Shown: positions 37,241 through 44,316 of the stretch, one piece after another
Numbering within the stretch: position 1 is the stretch's first letter
Layout: each line of letters begins with the position of its first letter
Source: Clostridium sp. C8-1-8
GTDB lineage: Bacteria > Bacillota > Clostridia > Clostridiales > Clostridiaceae
DNA: 64,000 nt
Assembly: GCF_009928445.1 (NCBI RefSeq)
Contig: NZ_JAABNO010000011.1
Location: 1-64,000, forward strand
Direction: 5' to 3'
Made by a program: the position numbers and the translations under genes
Notes under the pieces: generated by a model
What the model saw: the letters and a program-made list of their open reading frames with translations, nothing else
What the model was told of the DNA's origin: nothing
Databases searched by the model: none

Positions 37241-38460
37241 ATACTTTTAGTAAATAAGTGCTCTAATTTGTCAGCGGCTAACATATCGGATTTTTGAAGA
37301 GAGTGTGAATAAATATCCATGGTTGTTGATGTTCTTGCGTGTCCAAGTCTCTTAGATACTGTACTAACATCAACATTTTGATTGATTAATAATGTAGCAG
37401 AGGTATGTCTTAATCCATGAAAATTTACTTCTGGCAACATAAGAGCTAATTTATCTTTTTCTAAGATAGAAGAATCATTTGAAATCTTTTTATTATGGGT
37501 TCTAATAAATTTTAAGAACCATTTACTTATAGTGCTAGGAAAAATAAAACTACCATCATTTGTAGTAAATAAGGCATTGTTATCGTGCCATAAATCACCT
37601 AGCTTTGTACGTTCTATATTCTGCCATAACTTATACTCTCTTAATAGTGTTAATACTGATTTAGGTATTGAAATTACTCTACTTGTTTCAGTTTTAGTTG
37701 ATTTTATGAAGGTTCCTTTTCCAGGTAAGTGTTGCAATGATTTATTTATTTTAATAATGGAGTTATTAAATTCTATATCATCCCATGTTAAAGCGGTTAG
37801 CTCACCTTGACGCATTCCTCCATAAATCGATAGTGTAATCATTACTCTGTACTTCAATGGTTCTGCCTCAATAAGCTTTAATATATATTGTGTTTGCTCT
37901 TCGTTGAAATGTCTAGCTTCCTTCTTTATAACCTTTGGTGCTTTAACCCTTGATGCAGGATTATTTAATATAAAGCCCCATTGTAAAGCACTGGTCAAGA
38001 TTGAACTAATTAGACGATGGTGATGGAGAATTGTTTTTTCACTTAAGCCTCCATCCTTATTATCTTCTCTAATTCCATTTTCTCTTAAATTATTGTAAAA
38101 TGATGTCAAGTGTATTGGTTGAAGTTGAATAAGCTTTAAGTGACCAAGAGCAGGAGTAATTCTTTTTAATAATCTGCCGTATTCTAATAGTGTCTTAGGC
38201 TGTAGATTAGAATTTGCATAATTCTCTATCCAATGATTTATAAACTCTTCAAAGGTTATTTTCTCATTATTAACGTAACATCCTTTTTTTATTTCTTCTT
38301 GATACAGTATAAATTGCCTTTTTGCTTCAGCTTCTTGTTTTTTAGGTGGGATATGAGATAAATCTATTGTCTTAAAGAAACGATTTTGTTTTCCATTTTT
38401 ATTATATCCATTTGAAACTGTTAATTTATATGAATTCTTTCCGCTCTTCTTGTACCCCAT
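37219..38460 (-). CDS. int: tyrosine recombinase integrase of element 1
   Basis: A 413-aa site-specific recombinase of the phage/ICE type. An arm-binding AP2-like N-terminus (about 1-50) is followed by a core-binding domain (about 68-165) and the catalytic domain with R217 (MRQGELTAL), H348-x-x-R351 (HGLRHTSATLL), H374 (LGHARTSTT) and nucleophile Y384. All catalytic residues are present, so it should be active and probably catalyses integration at the tRNA-Arg end. GAGGAGG precedes ATG, which lies two bases after the repressor stop; integrase and repressor thus share a transcript. Confidence 0.95.
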   Translation of the reverse strand: MGYKKSGKNSYKLTVSNGYNKNGKQNRFFKTIDLSHIPPKKQEAEAKRQFILYQEEIKKGCYVNNEKITFEEFINHWIENYANSNLQPKTLLEYGRLLKRITPALGHLKLIQLQPIHLTSFYNNLRENGIREDNKDGGLSEKTILHHHRLISSILTSALQWGFILNNPASRVKAPKVIKKEARHFNEEQTQYILKLIEAEPLKYRVMITLSIYGGMRQGELTALTWDDIEFNNSIIKINKSLQHLPGKGTFIKSTKTETSRVISIPKSVLTLLREYKLWQNIERTKLGDLWHDNNALFTTNDGSFIFPSTISKWFLKFIRTHNKKISNDSSILEKDKLALMLPEVNFHGLRHTSATLLINQNVDVSTVSKRLGHARTSTTMDIYSHSLQKSDMLAADKLEHLFTKSILNKKQI

Positions 38461-38462
38461 GC

Positions 38463-39029
38463 TTAGTCCTCCTCTTCATTAATAATTTCATTGAGTTTAT
38501 CCATTGTACTAAGTAAGTTATCAATGGCTTCATCAAACAATGGAGCTAATAACTTTTTCTTATAATATCCGATGTCGAATGTTTTAATAAATTTAAAGAC
38601 TTTTGAATCCTTTTCTCCATGAAGAAGCTTATCGTACTTGTCTATTTCATCATTAGATAAGGTGTTATATCTATCAATTGCTTGTATTAATTTATCTAAT
38701 CCATTCATCAGAAATACATTTTTAATAAAAGTCAGGTTTTCATTGGAAACTTCACTTAATTTATTCACAAGACTAGTGTCTAAGATGGTTGAATTAATAG
38801 TAGATAACTTATGAGCATCGAGAGTTTTATACTCACTTTTTCCAAGTAGATAATCAGTACTTATGTTAAATTCATCTGATATTTTTAGTATTATATCTAG
38901 CCCCGGTTGCCTTATTCCTGTTTCGTAGTTTGATACTGTTTGTTTAGATAAATTTAGTTTTCTAGCAAAATCAACTTGATTTAATCCTTCATCTGTCCGT
39001 ACTTTAACAATTCGTTCAGCTATTGTCAT
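38463..39029 (-). CDS. XRE family phage-type repressor
   Basis: A 188-aa protein with an N-terminal helix-turn-helix (about 5-60): NQVDFARKLNLSKQTVSNYE, GIRQPGLD. The C-terminal part is helical and carries no peptidase motif, so it lacks LexA-like self-cleavage. ATG 39029 is chosen because AAGGAGG lies upstream; the open frame runs to 39089 without a site and would cross the promoter. It sits directly in front of integrase and divergent from the Cro-like gene, as master regulator of the element. Confidence 0.9.
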   Translation of the reverse strand: MTIAERIVKVRTDEGLNQVDFARKLNLSKQTVSNYETGIRQPGLDIILKISDEFNISTDYLLGKSEYKTLDAHKLSTINSTILDTSLVNKLSEVSNENLTFIKNVFLMNGLDKLIQAIDRYNTLSNDEIDKYDKLLHGEKDSKVFKFIKTFDIGYYKKKLLAPLFDEAIDNLLSTMDKLNEIINEEED

Positions 39030-39057
39030 AAAAATACCTCCTTGATTAGTTAAGATA

Positions 39058-39158
39058 AGAATAACACAGTAATAATCTTGAGTCAACAAATTTCATACTA
39101 AGATACATTGACTGTATAACAAAATTCATATAATATTAAGTTACAATATTCATACTAA
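39058..39158. promoter_or_regulatory. divergent promoters and operators of the element 1 switch
   Basis: Rightward: TTGACT at 39108-39113 and TAATAT at 39131-39136, 17 bp apart. Leftward (minus strand): TTGACT at 39086-39081 and TATTCT at 39063-39058, also 17 bp. Three similar sites, TTTCATACTAA (39091-39101), ATTCATATAAT (39124-39134) and ATTCATACTAA (39148-39158), overlap or flank these promoters and are good operator candidates. Confidence 0.7.
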
Positions 39159-39180
39159 TCAACGGAGGGTATATAACAAA

Positions 39181-39393
39181 ATGAATACTATAATAGCAAA
39201 AGGCGATGTTATGAAACATCAAAGAATAACAAAAGGGTTGAGCATAAGAAAGCTTGCAGAAATAGCAGAACTAAATCCTGTCACAATTCAGAAAATTGAG
39301 AGCCAATCATCTAGACCGAATCCATCAACTGCTAAAAAAATATGTAATGCATTAGAAGTAGACTTTGATGAAATATTCACTATTGCAAAGTGA
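39181..39393 (+). CDS. Cro-like small XRE regulator
   Basis: A 70-aa helix-turn-helix protein (GLSIRKLAEIAELNPVTIQK, then SSRPNPSTAKKICNALEVDF). It lies directly downstream of the rightward promoter and opposite the repressor, the place of Cro in phage switches. GGAGG lies 12 bases before ATG 39181; an alternative ATG at 39211 would remove only the N-terminal arm. Confidence 0.82.
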   Translation: MNTIIAKGDVMKHQRITKGLSIRKLAEIAELNPVTIQKIESQSSRPNPSTAKKICNALEVDFDEIFTIAK

Positions 39394-39466
39394 ATATATA
39401 CATAAGATATTTAATATTGAAAAAGTGATATTAAGATTAGATAGGGATAATAAAGGAGTAGTAAAT

Positions 39467-39697
39467 ATGACTAAATACATGGGTATAAAAGAAGCATCAG
39501 CAGAAAGTGGAATAGCACAATATACATTAAGAAATTTATGCAAACAAAAGAGAATCCGATATAACTTAGCAGGAGATACGAAATATATTTTGAGGTTAGA
39601 CTGGTTAGAGGAGGATTTAGAAAAATTGGCTTTGCAAAATATAGACTCTTTGGGTAGTGTCGGTCAGCTTGGTAAATTAAGAAAGGTGGAAGGTTAA
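39467..39697 (+). CDS. excisionase-like / MerR-type small DNA-binding protein
   Basis: A 76-aa protein with a winged-helix pattern: YMGIKEASAESGIAQYTLRN, LCKQKRIRYNLAGDTKYILR, LDWLEEDLEKL. This is the shape of excisionases and AlpA-like activators, which would bend DNA during excision. ATG 39467 follows AAAGGAG; the open frame reaches back to 39365 but overlaps the previous gene and lacks a site. Its place after the Cro-like gene supports a role in induction of the element. Confidence 0.75.
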   Translation: MTKYMGIKEASAESGIAQYTLRNLCKQKRIRYNLAGDTKYILRLDWLEEDLEKLALQNIDSLGSVGQLGKLRKVEG

Positions 39698-39714
39698 GAT
39701 ATAAAGGTATATTT

Positions 39715-40272
39715 ATGGTGAAAAAGAAGAAAAAAATATATGAAAGCTTTGAAACGTGGGGAAAATCTAATTTTATTAGTATATATATTGATATGATTAA
39801 TAGCAAGGCTTGGAAAGAGTTAAACGCGTATGATATTACATTATATGTGTATTTTAAATCAAAGTTTCACAGAAAAGTACTAAATGGAATAGTTGAAAAT
39901 AGTAATAAAGATAATATAACATTTCCTAAAAAAACATACGGTAGTAAGTTAGATGAAATAGGGTATGAGGATATAATGAACCAAAGAACATTTTTTAATA
40001 GTATAGATAAACTCATAGAGCTTGGATTTATAAGAGTAGTGCAACATAGATGGACAATTAGAGAATCAACAATTTATGGATTCAGTGATATGTGGAAGAA
40101 CTACGGAACTGAAAAATTTATGATTTATAAAAAGGATAGGAGAGCAAAGGGAATAATTTCTGAAGAACATAAGGAAGCAATTAGTATTGCAAATAAAAGG
40201 AGAAATATAAAAAAAAGAGAGGGTGAAAATAATAAAGTAAAGAAAGTTAAAAAGTTAAAAAAGAATGGATGA
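39715..40272 (+). CDS. probable replication-initiator-like protein
   Basis: A 185-aa basic protein. FISIYIDMINSKAWKELNAY begins a winged-helix-like domain also seen at the N-terminus of RepA-type initiators (pattern: helix, YDITLYVYFKSKF, strands, QRTFFNSIDKLIELGFIRVV). The C-terminus is strongly basic (GENNKVKKVKKLKKNG). It could initiate rolling or theta replication of the excised element, but no relaxase or primase motif is seen, so the role is inferred from fold pattern and position only. Confidence 0.55.
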   Translation: MVKKKKKIYESFETWGKSNFISIYIDMINSKAWKELNAYDITLYVYFKSKFHRKVLNGIVENSNKDNITFPKKTYGSKLDEIGYEDIMNQRTFFNSIDKLIELGFIRVVQHRWTIRESTIYGFSDMWKNYGTEKFMIYKKDRRAKGIISEEHKEAISIANKRRNIKKREGENNKVKKVKKLKKNG

Positions 40273-41027
40273 AATTTTTAGCTTATGTATTTTTGAATAT
40301 TGTAAATATGTAAAAATGCATATTATGATGATAGATTTACATTTCATGAATATATATAAATGCATATTGATGAAAAAGGTGAAAATAATCGTTTAAGCAG
40401 TAATATAGTGAAAGTGGAGTGCAAAATACTAAAAGCACTACTATTTTCTTATAATATGCTAATATACATACCCACTATATAATACCATATGTATATTTTA
40501 AAATTAAATAATAGGTCTTTTATAAATACATAAAGTAGATCATATATTAATAAGTAGAATGTAGAATTCAACATTAAAAAAAGTTTAAATAATATATAGA
40601 TTGGATGATTAAGGATTAATGTATAATGCAGGTATTTTAATACTGAAAAGAACTGAAAAATTTTCTATATGAAATAAACTTTTTAGTTAATATAATTCTG
40701 TAGATATTTACTTGATTTATAATGAAATATTACACTGATAGAATATATAAAGAGAGAGGAGATAAACTCTCTTTTTTTTTATTGAGATATATATTATTTT
40801 TTTGTTTAAACTTAATTAAGAAGTTTACTAAATTATTGGTTAAAGGAAAATTTAAATTTAGGATAGGTTATATTATCGTAATGATGTGTCAAAACTAAAA
40901 ATAAAACATATACTGAATTGTATAAATTTTACTATAAATATATTGAATTTTAGTCACGGAGAGTGATATAATGAAGGCAGTATTAATAGATTTTAATGAA
41001 TATAAATATTTAAAGGGGGGGAAAAGT
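40273..41027. other. gene-free AT-rich region, possible origin, with terminator at 40749-40780
   Basis: An 11-bp direct repeat AAATGCATATT occurs at 40314-40324 and 40358-40368, close behind the Rep-like gene. AAAGAGAG (40749-40756) pairs with CTCTCTTT (40767-40774) and is followed by ten T, a clear terminator. The rest shows no coding frame. Confidence 0.5.
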
Positions 41028-41363
41028 ATGGGCATTGGAGCATTATTGAGAGAAAGAATGGATTATTTCAAAATATCTGAAGAGAAATTAAGTGATGAAG
41101 CTCTTGTTGATATGGATGAATTAAATAGTATATTAAACAATGATGTTTCATATAGTGAAATTGATGAAATAACCTTAGAGTTCATATCAAATGTAGTATA
41201 CTGCAAACCAGAATACTTTATTGATGAAGCTGTAAGGAAAAGAGATATAGTTAATGCTTGTTATAATAGAGGAGACTCTACCCCTAAATCTAATAAAATT
41301 AAAGGTATATTACAAAGCTTTACTGAAGATTTAGCTTTTTTAATTGAATTAAAAGGGGAATAG
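41028..41363 (+). CDS. small HTH-like protein, first gene of the ImmA-PIN cassette
   Basis: A 111-aa protein whose N-terminal 65 residues look like a divergent XRE fold: IGALLRERMDYFKISEEKLS, then VDMDELNSILNNDVSYSEID and LEFISNVVYCKPEYF. The rest is helical and acidic. ATG 41028 follows a GGGGGGG run six bases upstream; an upstream in-frame ATG at 40971 lacks a site. XRE proteins often pair with ImmA/IrrE proteases as the target or antitoxin, so it is likely the regulator of the cassette. It ends ten bases before the protease gene. Confidence 0.65.
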   Translation: MGIGALLRERMDYFKISEEKLSDEALVDMDELNSILNNDVSYSEIDEITLEFISNVVYCKPEYFIDEAVRKRDIVNACYNRGDSTPKSNKIKGILQSFTEDLAFLIELKGE

Positions 41364-41373
41364 AGGGATAAAA

Positions 41374-42141
41374 TTGGAAGTTGAATATAGCAAGATAGAG
41401 GAAGCAAGAAGATTCCTAGGAATAGTAGATTATCCAGGGAATCTTTTTTCTTTGTTTAGTGATACTGAAATAATGGTTGATAAAAAAAAGGTAGTACTAT
41501 TTAAAGAAGATATAGATAGATTGTCTGGATTTATTGGATATAATAGCGGTTATGCAATTATATGTGTAAACTATAAAAGAAATATAGGACATCAAAATTT
41601 TACTCTGGCTCATGAATTAGGACACATGTTTTTACATATAGGATTAAGTATGTCTGATTCTAATCCTGAAACATCCGGTGGTAGTGAACGAGAGAATGAA
41701 GCAAATTCATTTGCTAAAGAATTATTATACCCTAAAAAATGTGCTGATGAAGATTTAAAGCACGTATTAAAAGAAAGATTACTGTATAGAGAAAATTGGG
41801 GAAAGCTCGCGGAGTATATTAATGCCTTGTGCTGTAGGTATTATACAAGTTTTAGCTTTACCTTTAATAGATTATTGGAGAGTCAGTTTAGAACTTATTT
41901 AGAGAGGAAAACCTTTTACAAAAGTTTTAAAAAGAAAGAGATAGGAGTTTTTGATAAGAGATTCCCAGAAGAAGCATTTATGTATAATGTAAAGCCTGAT
42001 CATGAGTTTTATGTCCCTAATTACGAGCCATACAATTATATGAAGAGGTTAGTTGAAAGACTTATCAAAGATACTGAATTAGGATTAGAGACCGGAGAAG
42101 CAATGATTGAAAGGTATGAGGAGTTGGAGGGGGAAAGTTGA
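41374..42141 (+). CDS. ImmA/IrrE family zinc metallopeptidase
   Basis: A 255-aa protein with the zinc motif H80-E81-x-x-H84 (TLAHELGHMF) and the third-ligand helix ENEANSFAKELLYP near 107-120. ImmA cleaves phage-type repressors and IrrE relatives trigger DNA-damage responses. Here the likely substrate is the HTH-like protein just upstream, or the element's repressor. The C-terminal half (about 125-255) is unrelated to classical ImmA and may be a sensor. Start TTG 41374 with GAGGG upstream. Its last codons overlap the next start by four bases. Confidence 0.88.
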   Translation: MEVEYSKIEEARRFLGIVDYPGNLFSLFSDTEIMVDKKKVVLFKEDIDRLSGFIGYNSGYAIICVNYKRNIGHQNFTLAHELGHMFLHIGLSMSDSNPETSGGSERENEANSFAKELLYPKKCADEDLKHVLKERLLYRENWGKLAEYINALCCRYYTSFSFTFNRLLESQFRTYLERKTFYKSFKKKEIGVFDKRFPEEAFMYNVKPDHEFYVPNYEPYNYMKRLVERLIKDTELGLETGEAMIERYEELEGES

Positions 42142-42725
42142 TTTATTTAAAGGATACATGTGTTCTTATAAAAAAATTCAATTCACTCGAGTTAATAAAC
42201 ACTGCAACTATGTATAAAGAGACTAAAGATACATTTGCACTAACTGATGTTATATTGGATGAATTGAGACCTGGAAAGTCTGTAAATCAATATGATGCTG
42301 ATAAATCTAAGAATCTATTAAGTGGCATAAAAATTTTAGAGCAGTCTAATGCTGTAAAAACATATTGCGTGAAATCAGATGTTAAGTATAAGAGTAATTT
42401 TGATAAGATTAGAAGGGCTTTCTATGGTCATTTAAAAGACCCAAGAGTTATAAAAAAGGCTCTTGCTAATAATGAAATTACTATGGAACAATTTAAAAGT
42501 AGATCTTATGTATATAAAGATTATGGAGAATGCTCTTGTATAGCAGTAGCAATGGATGAACCTAATAATATATGCATAGTATCTAATGACAAAGGAAGAA
42601 TATTTCTTAAACCTGATATAAATTTATTTGATAAATATAAAGAATCAAATAAGATAAATGTTTTTGAGTATGATGAATGGAAGAAAATGATTCAAGATTC
42701 TCATAAACAACACAAAGATGCTTAA
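42138..42725 (+). CDS. PIN-domain nuclease-like protein
   Basis: A 195-aa protein with a PIN fold and the acidic residues of an active nuclease: D6 (YLKDTCVLI), E42 (VILDEL), E131 (DYGECSCIAVA) and D151 (IVSNDKGR). PIN proteins are metal-dependent ribonucleases, common as toxins. It has no VapB-like antitoxin neighbour; instead it is translationally coupled to the metalloprotease by a TTGA overlap (TTG start, TGA stop). Together with the HTH-like protein this forms a three-gene cassette at the end of the element, the usual place for defence cargo. Confidence 0.82.
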   Translation: MIYLKDTCVLIKKFNSLELINTATMYKETKDTFALTDVILDELRPGKSVNQYDADKSKNLLSGIKILEQSNAVKTYCVKSDVKYKSNFDKIRRAFYGHLKDPRVIKKALANNEITMEQFKSRSYVYKDYGECSCIAVAMDEPNNICIVSNDKGRIFLKPDINLFDKYKESNKINVFEYDEWKKMIQDSHKQHKDA

Positions 42726-42956
42726 TGAAATTATTAGAATTTAGTTTTAGTGGTAAAGAATTGAGGTTGAATAAAGCAAATTTCTGATTCATAAATAAAG
42801 ATAAAGGCGTAGTAATAAGTAGTGTTTATTTAGTGTTTATAAATACTTAAAGATACTGAAAAATACATGAAAATACGCATAGTAAATACTATTAAAATGT
42901 TGTATTACAGGGATTTGAGATAATATAATTTAATATAAAATAAGTAGTCTGCCACA

Positions 42957-43001
42957 CTACGAACCAGTTGGTCGGGGGTTCGAATCCTCTCCGCCGCACC
43001 A
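42957..43001 (+). repeat. att copy 2 (junction of elements 1 and 2)
   Basis: A 45-bp copy of the tRNA-Arg 3' end beginning CTACGAACCAG and ending CACCA. It lacks the 5' half, so it is not a tRNA gene. The T-stem pair at 42977/42987 is G-C where the functional tRNA has A-T. Confidence 0.92.
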
Positions 43002-43040
43002 AAAAACTCAGAAATCTCAATGGTTTCTGAGTTTTTTTTA
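43002..43040 (+). terminator. terminator behind att copy 2
   Basis: AAAAACTCAGAAA pairs with TTTCTGAGTTTTT, then more T. A displaced tRNA terminator carried with the att site. Confidence 0.82.
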
Positions 43041-43844
43041 TTTATAGCAACATTAAACAACTTGTTAAAATAACACAACAATAACGCAACCTTATGGATT
43101 TTATATATTTTTATATTGATGATAAGACAAAAGTATATTGTTTATTGTATGTATGAATATTTAATGTAATTACTCAAAGTATTGTTATATGATTGTTGAT
43201 AGTGAAATTTAAAATGTTTTTTGATATGAAACATGTTCAAGCAGTAGTAGTATTTATAGAATATTATGTGATTTATTAATGTATATAGGCATACTCTGTG
43301 GAAGTTTGTATATATCTTTCTAATGTTGAGTTCTTGCAAATCTTCAGTACTTAATAGATACTCAAAACTTCATTAACCTTTTAATAGTTAGTTTTAAAGT
43401 AAAGCTAACAATGAATTTTTATGGATATAGTTTGCTTTGTTGCATATTGTAACGATATAGTATTATTATTATTTATTACTATATTAAAGAATATAACTAA
43501 AATTATAGTTGTTTTTAATTGAAATAAGTTTCATTATTTGAGTTATTTTGTCGATTTAATGATAATAGAAGACAACTGTCTTATTATGTAATAGTATCAA
43601 GTAATATGTAGAAAAAAAATATTTTACATGTTAAGTAGAAAAAAGTATTATATATATGATGTAATATTACATTAAACACTAATTTTATACAAAATTTGTT
43701 AAGTAATTTGTAGTATTTAATACTTTCGCGCGTTAGTAAATTAAAAAAAGTAATATATTAATTAATTTAATGAAACATGTGTTGATTAGTGTAACATCAA
43801 GAAATGAAATTTTAAAATAAGGTATGAGATGGGAGAGAAATAAA
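43041..43844. other. gene-free, extremely AT-rich leader of the peptide locus
   Basis: About 800 bp with no supported gene. A perfect 12-bp palindrome TGTAATATTACA lies at 43660-43671, about 175 bp before the peptide gene, and could be a regulator site. No clear promoter pair was found. Confidence 0.45.
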
Positions 43845-44243
43845 ATGAAAAAGTTATTAAAAAAGACAATGGCGGTAGGATTATCATTAGCTTTATTTGG
43901 AGCAGTTTCTGCTTCAGCTGTATCACTTTATGATCAAAATGTTAGTACAGGTACCGTTAAGTTAGGTTTACTTAATAAGTCTGGTAGTAGTTCTGCCATT
44001 GCAGAAACTGATTTTGTACAAAAAAATGGATATCAAAGTTTAAGATCTTACGTTTACTTATCTGCTAAGAATAGTTCGGGTGTAGTCTTGAACAATACGC
44101 AGGGATATGGACGTGGAAATGGTACTGACGCTAGACCTGATGTATCAACTTGCTCTCTTACACAGGCAGGCACATATAGATGGATGAGTACTCATAGATC
44201 AGAAGGTATCTCAGATTACGCATATCTTACACTTACAAATTAA
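43845..44243 (+). CDS. secreted peptide, candidate bacteriocin
   Basis: A 132-aa protein with a Sec signal peptide, MKKLLKKTMAVGLSLALFGA, cleaved after SASA near 26. The mature part (about 105 aa) is rich in Ser, Gly, Thr, Asn and Tyr, has one cysteine, and ends SEGISDYAYLTLTN. The arrangement (secreted peptide, large FtsX-like permease, ATPase) resembles lactococcin 972-type loci, but the mature sequence does not clearly match that peptide. ATG 43845 follows GGGAGAG; an upstream ATG at 43824 would overlap that site. A strong hairpin after it would favour high peptide output. Confidence 0.75.
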   Translation: MKKLLKKTMAVGLSLALFGAVSASAVSLYDQNVSTGTVKLGLLNKSGSSSAIAETDFVQKNGYQSLRSYVYLSAKNSSGVVLNNTQGYGRGNGTDARPDVSTCSLTQAGTYRWMSTHRSEGISDYAYLTLTN

Positions 44244-44247
44244 TTAG

Positions 44248-44297
44248 AAATGATGCATGTAGGGATTAGACTAATCAAATCCCTATATGCTTCATTT
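44248..44297 (+). promoter_or_regulatory. attenuator-like hairpin between peptide and permease genes
   Basis: AAATGATGCATGTAGGGATT pairs with AATCCCTATATGCTTCATTT (20 positions, one mismatch and one wobble) around ten bases. Without a long T run it may only partly terminate or protect the upstream mRNA. Confidence 0.6.
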
Positions 44298-44316
44298 ATT
44301 AATGGGGAGAATTCAT

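Larger units (their letters stand above)
34200..43001. mobile_element. integrative element 1 in tRNA-Arg (8.8 kb)
   Basis: The segment is bounded by the 45-bp att copies at 34200-34244 and 42957-43001. It contains an intact tyrosine integrase, a two-way repressor switch, Xis-like and Rep-like genes and cargo. No conjugation, capsid or packaging genes are present, so it is either a mobilisable island or a satellite that needs a helper. The order integrase-repressor facing Cro-Xis-Rep resembles phage-inducible islands, which is an inference only. Confidence 0.85.

Noticed and set aside
39365..39466. Longer version of the Xis-like gene starting at 39365
   Set aside because: It would overlap the Cro-like gene and lacks a ribosome binding site, whereas ATG 39467 has AAAGGAG.
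42957..43001. Second tRNA-Arg gene
   Set aside because: Only the 3' 45 bases are present; the acceptor 5' strand, D-arm and part of the anticodon arm are missing. It is an att copy. The same holds for 49284-49318.
43142..43339. Minus-strand frame of 65 codons in the element 2 leader
   Set aside because: No ribosome binding site, biased AT-rich composition, no protein-like pattern.
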